This document shows positions 1 through 5,642 of a stretch of DNA of 6,051 bases, one piece after another. Location: NCBI GenBank assembly GCA_001805465.1, contig MHGH01000015.1, positions 58,289 to 64,339 of the forward strand. Reading direction: 5' to 3'. The translations under genes and the position numbers were made by a program. This DNA comes from Omnitrophica WOR_2 bacterium RBG_13_41_10. GTDB taxonomy: Bacteria > Omnitrophota > Gorgyraeia > Gygaellales > Profunditerraquicolaceae. Numbering within the stretch: the first letter of the stretch is position 1; each line of letters starts with the position of its first letter. Below the pieces are notes generated by a model. It was not told where the DNA came from. It saw only the letters and a list, made by a program, of their open reading frames with translations, and searched no databases.

Positions 1-156
1 CCCAAAGATAAAGTCGTAGTAGTAGAAAGCGGGATAAAAACGCATCAGGATGTTTTATTTTTAAAGATATTGGGGGTGAATGCGGTTTTAATCGGCGAGG
101 CCTTTATGGAGGCTGTGGACATTCGTAAAAAGATAGAAGAGGTAATGGGTTGGTAA
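1..156 (+). CDS. trpC: Indole-3-glycerol-phosphate synthase, C-terminal end (partial)
   Basis: Only the last 51 residues are inside the window; the gene begins upstream of position 1. IGPS is a cytosolic (beta/alpha)8 barrel that cyclises CdRP to indole-3-glycerol phosphate, the substrate of the trpA product. Two late family motifs are visible: ESGI at fragment residues 9-12, the strand-7 segment lining the active site, and the strand-8 phosphate-binding segment around GVNAVLIGE (25-33). The remaining tail is an ordinary closing helix (AVDIRKKIEEVM). The stop at 154-156 lies inside the start of trpF, a 7-base overlap that suggests translational coupling. The assignment rests on these motifs plus the adjacent trpF, trpB and trpA. 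Nothing can be said about the missing N-terminal part. Confidence 0.9.
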   Translation, partial: PKDKVVVVESGIKTHQDVLFLKILGVNAVLIGEAFMEAVDIRKKIEEVMGW

Positions 157-776
157 AGGTGAAGATATGCGGGATAACCAATTGGGAGGATGCCGTAGCT
201 AGTGTGGCTTGCGGCTGTGACGCCTTGGGTTTTGTATTTTATAAAAAAAGCCCGCGCTATATCAGTCCAAAAAATGCCCAAAAAATAATCAGGCTATTGC
301 CAGAAAATATTTTGAAGGCGGGGGTTTTTGTCAATGCCCAAGAGAAAACCATAAAAGATATTGCTAGAAAATGTAAATTAAATGCTTTGCAGTTTCACGG
401 CGATGAATCCGCACAGTTTTGCCGTAAATTCAAAAATTATAAAATCATCAAGGCCTTTAGGGTTAAGGATAAGCTAGATTTAGAAAATATTAAAAAATAT
501 AGGGTTTCTGCCTATCTTTTTGATACTTTTATAAAATCAAAAATAGGCGGCACGGGAAAAAAGTTTGACTGGAAGTTACTAAAACAGCTTAAGAATACTA
601 AGCGCCCAGTATTTTTATCCGGTGGTCTGAATGAAAAAAATGTCGCTGAGGCGATAAAATATCTACGGCCGAGCTGGGTGGATGTTTCTAGTTCTTTGGA
701 ATCGTGGCCCGGCAAAAAAGATCCCAAAAAAATTCAGCGATTCATCAATGCAGTAAAGAAATCCGTTCTTTCTTAG
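150..776 (+). CDS. trpF: Phosphoribosylanthranilate isomerase
   Basis: A 208-residue cytosolic enzyme, normal length for the family, that converts N-(5-phosphoribosyl)anthranilate to CdRP, the substrate of TrpC, by an Amadori rearrangement. The catalytic general base Cys7 lies in KICGITN and the general acid Asp125 in LFDTF. Other family landmarks are GFVFYKKSPRYI (27-38), LQFHGDE (80-86), GGTGKKFDW (133-141), FLSGGL (155-160), and the phosphate-site region VDVSSSLES with GKKD (177-191). The start is a TTG at 150, chosen because GAAGAGG at 136-142 sits 7 bases upstream and because it leaves a normal N-terminus. A GTG at 159 is possible, still keeps the catalytic Cys, but is less well spaced. 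It overlaps trpC by 7 bases. The downstream partner trpB is about 510 bases away, beyond a palindromic element. Confidence 0.96.
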   Translation: MVKVKICGITNWEDAVASVACGCDALGFVFYKKSPRYISPKNAQKIIRLLPENILKAGVFVNAQEKTIKDIARKCKLNALQFHGDESAQFCRKFKNYKIIKAFRVKDKLDLENIKKYRVSAYLFDTFIKSKIGGTGKKFDWKLLKQLKNTKRPVFLSGGLNEKNVAEAIKYLRPSWVDVSSSLESWPGKKDPKKIQRFINAVKKSVLS

Positions 777-809
777 GCTTTTAGCGGGCCCTGTCTTGGT
801 TTGTTTCTC

Positions 810-828
810 GCGGGGACGCTCTCCCCGC
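810..828. repeat. Nested hairpin 1 of the palindrome
   Basis: GCGGGGA (810-816) and TCCCCGC (822-828) form a perfect 7-bp stem around the loop CGCTC. There is no following T-run, so a Rho-independent terminator is unlikely. The left arm could alternatively pair with 922-927 in the long-range palindrome. Confidence 0.6.
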
Positions 829-832
829 CCCT

Positions 833-867
833 GCGAGGCGGGGATTCGCTCCCCTGCGGTGCCTCGC
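833..867. repeat. Nested hairpin 2 of the palindrome
   Basis: GCGAGGC (833-839) pairs perfectly with GCCTCGC (861-867). Inside, GGGGA (840-844) pairs with TCCCC (850-854) around the loop TTCGC, leaving TGCGGT (855-860) as a one-sided bulge. The inner part closely resembles hairpin 1, as if one hairpin were a diverged copy of the other. Confidence 0.6.
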
Positions 868-885
868 TCTCACCGATAAATTTCT

Positions 886-906
886 AGCGGGTGAACCGTG
901 CCCGCT
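886..906. repeat. Nested hairpin 3 of the palindrome
   Basis: AGCGGG (886-891) pairs with CCCGCT (901-906) across a 9-base loop. The same AGCGGG word makes the outer arms of the palindrome (783-788, and complemented at 947-952), so alternative pairings between arms are possible. Confidence 0.5.
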
Positions 907-1096
907 CGTCATCCTCGGAGGCCCCGCTCAAAACTAAACCAAGCCACCCGCTAAAATGCTAAAAATAAGCTTATTTATGGTTTCTTAGATTTAGCGGATG
1001 ACGAGGCTTGATTTCAAGCAGCATGTAGTTTATGCGAGCGGCCATGGTGTCCTGCGTACACATCTGTCGTGACGAGCGAGCAGAAACTTCAAGCGA

Positions 1097-1119
1097 GATT
1101 TTCCACGGTGTGGAAAATC
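1097..1119. repeat. Perfect 10-bp inverted repeat
   Basis: GATTTTCCAC (1097-1106) and GTGGAAAATC (1110-1119) are exact reverse complements separated by GGT, flanked by GCGAG on the left and CGAGC on the right. As DNA it could be a cruciform or protein-binding site; as RNA it would be a strong hairpin. No T-run follows, so it does not look like an intrinsic terminator. Its function is unknown. Confidence 0.6.
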
Positions 1120-1172
1120 GAGCGGTGCTGCGAGAACAAGACTCGGCAGACGCTAAGGGGGAAAATAAGATT

Positions 1173-1232
1173 ATGAAAAAATGCCCGTATTGTGCAGAAG
1201 AGATACAGGATGATGCCCTTGAGAATATATAA
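1173..1232 (+). pseudogene. Zinc-ribbon protein N-terminal fragment, 19 codons
   Basis: The peptide begins MKKCPYCAEEIQDDA and ends four residues later (LENI, stop). Its opening matches the start of a very common small bacterial zinc ribbon in which a CPYC knuckle and AEEIQD stretch are followed by a second CxYCG knuckle. Here the sequence leaves the family pattern right after DDA and stops, so only half of a zinc site remains. AAGGGGG at 1155-1161 could act as a ribosome binding site, though 11 bases is a long spacing. The most likely reading is a remnant of a truncated gene, with the trpB promoter immediately downstream. A functional micropeptide cannot be excluded. It contains no Trp codons, so it is not a trp attenuation leader. 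Confidence 0.5.
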
Positions 1233-1234
1233 AA

Positions 1235-1263
1235 TTGACATCAGTTGTAAATTTATTTATAAT
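1235..1263 (+). promoter_or_regulatory. Consensus sigma70 promoter for trpBA and downstream genes
   Basis: A perfect -35 box TTGACA (1235-1240) and a perfect -10 box TATAAT (1258-1263) are separated by the optimal 17 bases. Transcription would be expected to start near 1270, leaving a leader of only about 20 bases before trpB. That is too short for an attenuator, T-box or riboswitch. Any control would therefore act at initiation or through read-through from trpCF. An AT-rich 8-2-8 dyad overlaps the spacer and -10 box. Confidence 0.85.
1245..1262. promoter_or_regulatory. Possible operator dyad over the trpB -10 box
   Basis: TTGTAAAT (1245-1252) and ATTTATAA (1255-1262) form an inverted repeat with 7 of 8 matching positions and a 2-base centre, lying between the -35 and -10 boxes. 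A repressor bound there would block RNA polymerase. The sequence is so AT-rich that chance is a serious alternative, and no regulator is encoded nearby. Confidence 0.2.
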
Positions 1264-1278
1264 AACAAAAACAGTATC

Positions 1279-1283
1279 AGGAG
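1279..1283 (+). promoter_or_regulatory. trpB ribosome binding site deciding the start
   Basis: AGGAG at 1279-1283 directly abuts an ATG at 1284, which is too close for initiation. It lies 6 bases before a second in-frame ATG at 1290. This favours the 1290 start. Confidence 0.7.
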
Positions 1284-1289
1284 ATGAAA

Positions 1290-2471
1290 ATGTTACCGGA
1301 TAAAAAAGGCCATTTTGAGGAATTTGGAGGCAGGTTTGTCCCGGAAACCCTGATTTATGCCTTAGATCAGTTAGAAAAAGAGTATCAGCGGGCAAAGGGA
1401 GATAAAAAATTTAAGGGTCAGCTTGATTATTATCTCAAAGAATACGCTGGCCGGCCCACCCCATTATATCTAGCAAAAAATCTCAGTAAATATTTAGGCA
1501 TAAATAAAATATACCTGAAAAGAGAAGACCTCTTGCATACCGGAGCGCATAAGATAAATAATACCTTAGGGCAAATACTTCTGGCCCTGAGGATGAAGAA
1601 AAAACGCATTATTGCCGAGACCGGTGCAGGACAACACGGTGTAGCTACGGCTACAGTAGCGGCGATGTTTCACTTAGAGTGCGATATTTATATGGGAGAA
1701 GAAGATATCGAGCGGCAAAGGTTAAATGTCTTTCGCATGAAATTATTAGGAGCGCAGGTAGTGCCGGTAGGAAGCGGCTCCAAAACCTTAAAAGATGCCA
1801 TGACTGAGGCGCTTCGGGATTGGGTGACTAATGTGCGCACCACTCATTATATTATCGGCTCGGTAGCAGGGCCCCATCCGTATCCGGTGATGGTCAGGGA
1901 TTTTCAATCTATTATCGGCAAAGAAACAAGAAGGCAAATTTTGCAAAAAGAAAAAAGGCTTCCTGACTATTTGGTGGCTTGTGTCGGCGGAGGAAGCAAT
2001 GCCATGGGATTGTTTTATCCTTTCTTTAAAGATAAGACAGTAAAATTTATCGGGGTGGAGGCAGCAGGTTTAGGGTTATCTTCCGGTAAACATGCGGCCA
2101 CCTTAGTTGCCGGAAAAACCGGTGTCCTGCATGGTTCAAAATCACAGCTATTAGAAGATAAGTTCGGCCAGGTAAAAATCGCCCATTCCATTGCTGCAGG
2201 TTTAGATTATCCAGGTGTGGGGCCGGAACACGCTTATTATAAAAAAATAGGCAGGGCTTCTTATGTAGCCGTGAATGACAAAGAAGCTTTAGAGGGTTTT
2301 AAATTACTCTCTATAAAAGAAGGTATAATTCCGGCTCTTGAGCCTGCGCACGCACTATTCTATTTAACTAAATTAGCCAAAAAAATAAAAAAGGATGCCA
2401 TTGTTATTGTTTGTCTTTCCGGCAGGGGCGATAAAGATACCGATATCGTGGCAAGAGAGTTAAAATTATGA
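1290..2471 (+). CDS. trpB: Tryptophan synthase beta chain
   Basis: A 393-residue PLP enzyme that condenses indole, channelled from the alpha subunit, with L-serine to give tryptophan; it works as a cytosolic alpha2beta2 complex. Counting from the ATG at 1290, the PLP Schiff-base lysine is Lys88 in HKINNTLGQ, the catalytic glutamate Glu110 is in AETGAGQHG, the PLP-phosphate loop GGGSN is at 233-237, GVGPEHAY is at 309-316, and SGRGDKD (377-383) carries the serine that contacts the pyridine nitrogen. Length and the FEEFGGRFVPETL opening are those of the standard TrpB1 form, not the longer TrpB2. An ATG at 1284 would add two residues but abuts the Shine-Dalgarno sequence. The stop overlaps the trpA start as ATGA, supporting stoichiometric coupled translation. 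It probably has its own promoter at 1235-1263. Confidence 0.97.
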   Translation: MLPDKKGHFEEFGGRFVPETLIYALDQLEKEYQRAKGDKKFKGQLDYYLKEYAGRPTPLYLAKNLSKYLGINKIYLKREDLLHTGAHKINNTLGQILLALRMKKKRIIAETGAGQHGVATATVAAMFHLECDIYMGEEDIERQRLNVFRMKLLGAQVVPVGSGSKTLKDAMTEALRDWVTNVRTTHYIIGSVAGPHPYPVMVRDFQSIIGKETRRQILQKEKRLPDYLVACVGGGSNAMGLFYPFFKDKTVKFIGVEAAGLGLSSGKHAATLVAGKTGVLHGSKSQLLEDKFGQVKIAHSIAAGLDYPGVGPEHAYYKKIGRASYVAVNDKEALEGFKLLSIKEGIIPALEPAHALFYLTKLAKKIKKDAIVIVCLSGRGDKDTDIVARELKL

Positions 2472-3256
2472 ACCGCATAGAGCATAAATTTAAAGAGTTA
2501 AAAAAGCTAAAGAAAAAAGCCTTCATTGCCTTTATTACCGCAGGTTACCCTGACCTAAAAACTACTGAAAGGCTGGTTTTAGAATTCGCTAAAATTGGCG
2601 TGGATATAGTTGAATTGGGGGTTCCTTTTTCCGATCCCTTAGCAGACGGCCCGGTGATTCAAGAAGCTTCAGAAAAAGCCTTAGCAAAAAATACCAATAT
2701 TAACAAGATATTGCAATTGGTCAAGAGATTAAGGAAAAATACCGCTATTCCTATTTGTCTAATGGGTTATTACAATCCCATATTTTGTTTTGGAGAAGAA
2801 AAATTTGTCAGAGCAGCCAAAAAGGCCGGTGTTGATGGAGTAATTGTGCCGGATTTACCCATAGAAGAGGCAGGTTCTTTTATTAAGTCAGCCAGGCATT
2901 ATAATTTAGATACGGTATTTTTTCTTTCTCCCACTAGCCCTTTAGAGCGTATTAAGTTGGTCTCGCGCGTTTCAAAAGGGTTCATCTATTATGTTTCTTT
3001 AACCGGGGTTACCGGCGCGCGTAGCGATTTACCAAGTGATCTTATTAATAATTTAAGGCTGATTAAAAAATACACTACTAAACCTGTCTGCGTAGGTTTT
3101 GGGGTCTCTAAACCTGCCCAAGTAAAACAAATCTACCGGGTTAGTGGCGGAGTTATCGTCGGAAGTGCCATCATCAAAGAAATTAAAAACAATCTAAAAA
3201 AACATGATTTAGCAAAGCGCGTGGGCAGATTCATCTTGCGTTTAAAGAATGTATAA
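2468..3256 (+). CDS. trpA: Tryptophan synthase alpha chain
   Basis: A 262-residue TIM-barrel subunit that cleaves indole-3-glycerol phosphate to indole and glyceraldehyde 3-phosphate and passes indole to TrpB. The catalytic residues fall at the classical numbering: Glu49 in VELGVPFSDP, Asp60 in LADGP, and Tyr175 in the GFIYYVS strand. The flexible loop-6 motif LTGVTGAR (178-185) and phosphate-binding segments GFGVSKP (210-216) and VGSAI (231-235) are intact. Translation starts on the ATG that overlaps the trpB stop (ATGA), with only a weak purine run (AGAGAG) upstream, so re-initiation by ribosomes leaving trpB is likely. The 3' end overlaps the next gene by 8 bases, tying a non-trp gene into the same message. 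Confidence 0.97.
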   Translation: MNRIEHKFKELKKLKKKAFIAFITAGYPDLKTTERLVLEFAKIGVDIVELGVPFSDPLADGPVIQEASEKALAKNTNINKILQLVKRLRKNTAIPICLMGYYNPIFCFGEEKFVRAAKKAGVDGVIVPDLPIEEAGSFIKSARHYNLDTVFFLSPTSPLERIKLVSRVSKGFIYYVSLTGVTGARSDLPSDLINNLRLIKKYTTKPVCVGFGVSKPAQVKQIYRVSGGVIVGSAIIKEIKNNLKKHDLAKRVGRFILRLKNV

Positions 3257-4517
3257 CAAAACCAGACTTACCAACGGCCTGAGCATTGTTACCCATCCCA
3301 TGCCCGATATGCAATCTGTTGCATTAGGGATATGGTTGAAAGTAGGCGGTAGATACGAATCCTCCCAAAACAAAGGTATCAGCCATTATCTGGAACACAT
3401 GCTTTTTAAAGGCAGTAAAAAATATTCCTGCCGCCAGATTAAAGAATCCATTGAAGGAGTAGGCGGGTCATTAAACGGCTTTACTTCTGAAGAGCTGACT
3501 TGTTATCTAGTAAAAATGCCGGCCAGGTATTTGGATTTAGCATTGGATATCCTCTCGGATATGGTTTTAAATCCAAAGTTAGAAGAAAAAGAAGTCATAA
3601 AAGAGAAAACAGTGATTTTGGAAGAGATAAAGATGTATAAGGATCTTCCGCAAAGCTATGTCTATGAACTGCTGGATGAACTTTTATGGCCGAATCAGCC
3701 CCTCGGGATGGCTATTTCCGGCGATTATGATTCTGTCAGCCGGATAAAACAACAGGATTTATACGACTTTAATAAGCGTTATTATTCTGCATCTAATATT
3801 GTAGTCAGTGCTGCAGGCAGGTTAGAGCACAATAAATTTAGCAAACAGGTAGAAAAAGTTTTTTCCCATCTTAAAGGGAAAAATAAAAATAAATTTTTAG
3901 CGGTAGCGGAAAAACAAAATAACCCAAAGTTAAAATTATACGCCAAAGATACCGAGCAGACCCACCTGGCCTTAGGATTCCATGGTTTTAAAAGAGACCA
4001 TCCGTTTAAACATGCGTTGGCGCTCTTGCATATCATACTGGGAGCGAATATGTCCAGCCGGCTTTTTAATGAAATCAGGGAAAAAAGAGGCCTGGCCTAT
4101 GAAATCGGTACACAAGTCAAACGTTTTCAGGATACCGGCGCATTTTTGGTTCATGCCGGTATTGATAATAAGAAAGTAGTTGATACGCTAAGACTAATTT
4201 TAAAAGAATTAGAATCTATAAAGAAGCAATTAATCAGCCCTGATGAATTTAAACGCGCAAAGGAATTTTATTTAGGCCAACTTACGCTTGCTTTAGAGGA
4301 CACCTTGGAACATATGCTTTGGATCGGAGAATCGGTAACCTCTTTAGACAAAACATACACCCTTAAAGAGATAATTAAAGAAGTAAATCAGGCCAAGCGC
4401 CTAGATGTGCAAGAAGTCGCCCGCAGCATTTTTAAAGAAACAAATTTAAATCTAGCGCTTATCGGGCCGCAGAAATATACTGAAAAAATAATATACCAAC
4501 AGCTTCGGATTAATTAA
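3249..4517 (+). CDS. M16-family (insulinase/MPP-like) zinc peptidase
   Basis: A 422-residue protein with two homologous halves typical of single-chain M16B peptidases. The N-terminal half holds the inverted zinc motif HYLEH (His46, Glu49, His50), with the distal metal-ligand glutamate at Glu126 (or adjacent Glu125) in VILEEIKMY. The C-terminal half (about 165-340) has the SRLFNEIREKRGLAYEIG block, whose Arg280 and Tyr284 match the substrate-positioning pair of the family. All the expected catalytic residues are present, so it is probably active, most likely on short peptides or unfolded segments. No signal peptide or membrane segment is seen, implying a cytosolic location; bacterial relatives are often called processing proteases, but the substrate is unknown. 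The ATG overlaps the trpA stop by 8 bases, so it is probably co-transcribed and coupled, with no obvious link to tryptophan synthesis. Confidence 0.92.
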   Translation: MYNKTRLTNGLSIVTHPMPDMQSVALGIWLKVGGRYESSQNKGISHYLEHMLFKGSKKYSCRQIKESIEGVGGSLNGFTSEELTCYLVKMPARYLDLALDILSDMVLNPKLEEKEVIKEKTVILEEIKMYKDLPQSYVYELLDELLWPNQPLGMAISGDYDSVSRIKQQDLYDFNKRYYSASNIVVSAAGRLEHNKFSKQVEKVFSHLKGKNKNKFLAVAEKQNNPKLKLYAKDTEQTHLALGFHGFKRDHPFKHALALLHIILGANMSSRLFNEIREKRGLAYEIGTQVKRFQDTGAFLVHAGIDNKKVVDTLRLILKELESIKKQLISPDEFKRAKEFYLGQLTLALEDTLEHMLWIGESVTSLDKTYTLKEIIKEVNQAKRLDVQEVARSIFKETNLNLALIGPQKYTEKIIYQQLRIN

Positions 4518-4523
4518 AAAGCG

Positions 4524-5549
4524 ATGAATTCTCTATTTTCTACTCCCATACTTATTTTATTTTTATTTATTTTAATGTTTCTGTCGTTTTTCTTCGCGGC
4601 TTGCGAAACATCCATAATAGCCTTAAGCAAGATACGCCTGCAGCATATGGTTAAAAAAGGTATAAAATATGCCCAGAATGTTCAACGCCTAGTGATAAAA
4701 CTAGACAAATTTATTGCTGCTATTTTAGTAGGTAATAATTTTGTGAATATCGCCTTCTCCAGTATTGTAACGGCAATATCTGTGCAGATATTCGGTTACA
4801 ACTGGGGAGTGATCATAGCAACATTTGTTTCTACCTTTTTTATACTTATTTTTTGCGAAATTACTCCAAAGATCATGGCTATAAAGCATACCGAAAAGAT
4901 TGCTCTTTATGCCTCTCCTTTTATGGAAGCATTTATAAAGGTATTTAATCCTATCATTCGCCTGTTTATGGGCATTAGTTATTTTATTTTAAAGATATTC
5001 GGCCAAGATACCACCAAAAGGTCTCCTTTAATCACTGAAGAAGAATTGCGCCTGATGATTGAAGTAGGCAAAGAGGAAGGGGTCTTAAGCGACGAAGAAA
5101 GAAAAATGCTACACCGTATCTTTGAGTTCGGGGATACAAAAGTTAGCACGGTAATGTTAGCTAAAGAAAAGATCGTTGCTTTAGATGCAAAATCTACCCC
5201 AGAAGATTTAATGAATATTTTTGTGGAAGAAGGCCATAGTAGACTGCCCGTTTATAAAGATTCTATTGATAATATCGTCGGTATAATCTATGCTAGGGAC
5301 CTGCTTTATATTTTAAGAGATAAGGGGTTGTTTATTTTAGAGGACCTGGTACATCCGGCTTATTTTGTCTCTAGTAATTTAAGCGTGAATGAACTTTTAA
5401 AAAGGTTCCAGATAGATAAAATACAAATTGCTGTTGTAGTGGATGACCGTAAAAAGACTCTTGGCTTAGTAACCTTAGAGGACTTAATCGAGGAAATCGT
5501 AGGAGAAATAGAAGAAGAACAGTTAGACCATCCCTTACGCAAGAATTAA
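4524..5549 (+). CDS. CNNM/CorC (HlyC)-type membrane protein, DUF21 plus CBS pair
   Basis: A 341-residue inner-membrane protein of the family called hemolysin-related, CorB/CorC or CNNM, several members of which transport or regulate Mg2+. Residues 1-160 form the DUF21 domain, with hydrophobic segments near 5-26, 62-90, 95-118 and 126-158. Family motifs seen are ACETSIIALSKIRL (26-39), VGNNFVNI (69-76) and FCEITPKIMA (110-119). An acidic helical linker (171-200) leads to two CBS domains (about 205-265 and 270-330), with SRLPVYKDSIDNIVGIIYARDL and GLVTLEDLIEEIVGEI blocks; such pairs usually bind adenine nucleotides. The protein ends about a dozen residues after the second CBS domain, so the usual C-terminal CorC_HlyC domain is absent. 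The ATG lies 6 bases after the peptidase stop with little Shine-Dalgarno match. Hemolytic activity is not implied; Mg2+ transport is inferred from the family. Confidence 0.9.
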   Translation: MNSLFSTPILILFLFILMFLSFFFAACETSIIALSKIRLQHMVKKGIKYAQNVQRLVIKLDKFIAAILVGNNFVNIAFSSIVTAISVQIFGYNWGVIIATFVSTFFILIFCEITPKIMAIKHTEKIALYASPFMEAFIKVFNPIIRLFMGISYFILKIFGQDTTKRSPLITEEELRLMIEVGKEEGVLSDEERKMLHRIFEFGDTKVSTVMLAKEKIVALDAKSTPEDLMNIFVEEGHSRLPVYKDSIDNIVGIIYARDLLYILRDKGLFILEDLVHPAYFVSSNLSVNELLKRFQIDKIQIAVVVDDRKKTLGLVTLEDLIEEIVGEIEEEQLDHPLRKN

Positions 5550-5577
5550 TTGACCTTTTATTTTTATATTGTATAAT
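5550..5577 (+). promoter_or_regulatory. sigma70-type promoter for the DUF5679-rsfS unit
   Basis: A near-consensus -35 box TTGACC (5550-5555) and a perfect -10 TATAAT (5572-5577) are separated by 16 bases. The -35 box starts at the first base after the CNNM stop codon. Transcription would start near 5584, giving an AT-rich leader of about 60 bases with no clear regulatory structure. No terminator hairpin is seen between the CNNM gene and this promoter, so read-through from upstream is also possible. Confidence 0.7.
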
Positions 5578-5628
5578 ATTTTCATTACCAAATACTTAAA
5601 ACATAAAGTCCAATTTAATCTTTACAAA

Positions 5629-5635
5629 AAGGAGG
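5629..5635 (+). promoter_or_regulatory. Strong ribosome binding site of the DUF5679 gene
   Basis: AAGGAGG is a full match to the anti-Shine-Dalgarno sequence and sits 7 bases before the ATG at 5643. It is the strongest ribosome binding site in the window and suggests high expression of this very small protein. Confidence 0.8.
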
Positions 5636-5642
5636 AAACAAA

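Larger units (their letters stand above)
779..956. repeat. Large GC-rich imperfect palindrome
   Basis: The outer arms are TTTTAGCGGG at 779-788 and its exact complement CCCGCTAAAA at 947-956. After a short mismatch they continue as CTTGGTTT at 795-802 against AAACCAAG at 936-943, and GCGGGG at 810-815 can pair with CCCCGC at 922-927. The interior carries its own stem-loops (810-828, 833-867 and 886-906). The arrangement resembles an intergenic palindromic repeat or a small non-autonomous mobile element. No transposase is present and no flanking target duplication was evident, so mobility is inference. Confidence 0.7.
777..1289. other. Gene-free structured interval between trpF and trpB
   Basis: About 510 bases separate trpF from trpB, whereas all the other trp junctions here overlap. 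From left to right it holds a GC-rich imperfect palindrome (779-956), a 14-base perfect palindrome (963-976), a stretch rich in short inverted repeats and the pentamer GCGAG (about 1000-1135), a 19-codon zinc-ribbon fragment (1173-1232), and a sigma70 promoter with the trpB ribosome binding site (1235-1283). Base composition in 779-1150 is visibly richer in G and C than the flanking genes. I see no tRNA, T-box, Trp-rich leader peptide or convincing intact protein gene. Confidence 0.75.

Noticed and set aside
45..281. Antisense open frame opposite trpC/trpF
   Set aside because: It lies opposite two confidently identified genes, has no recognisable motifs and no ribosome binding site that I could see.
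779..956. Rho-independent terminator of trpCF
   Set aside because: None of the stems is followed by a T-run on the + strand, and the structure is far larger than a normal terminator. It might still weaken read-through.
963..976. AAATAAGCTTATTT, a perfect 14-base palindrome, as an operator or terminator
   Set aside because: It has no loop or T-run, no promoter sits beside it, and a short AT-rich palindrome can arise by chance here.
1006..1019. GCTTGA-TT-TCAAGC as a stand-alone regulatory hairpin
   Set aside because: The stem is short and the loop only two bases; it is recorded only as part of the structured stretch.
1032..1232. A 66-codon open frame ending with the zinc-ribbon fragment, read as one gene
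   Set aside because: The first 47 codons run through the inverted repeats and look like no protein. Only the part from 1173 has family-like sequence and its own possible ribosome binding site.
1173..1232. Leader peptide for trp attenuation
   Set aside because: It has no Trp codons, and the trpB promoter lies downstream of it, so the trpB message would not contain it.
777..1289. T-box, riboswitch, tRNA or CRISPR array in the trpF-trpB gap
   Set aside because: I saw no T-box core, no tRNA-like TTCGA arm with acceptor stem, and no regularly spaced identical repeats.
3782..4179. Open frames in other registers within the peptidase gene
   Set aside because: They overlap the conserved C-terminal half of the M16 protein and show composition expected of shadow frames.
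5566..5579. ATATT-GTAT-AATAT hairpin as a terminator after the CNNM gene
   Set aside because: The stem is five A-T pairs only and coincides with the -10 box of the next promoter.
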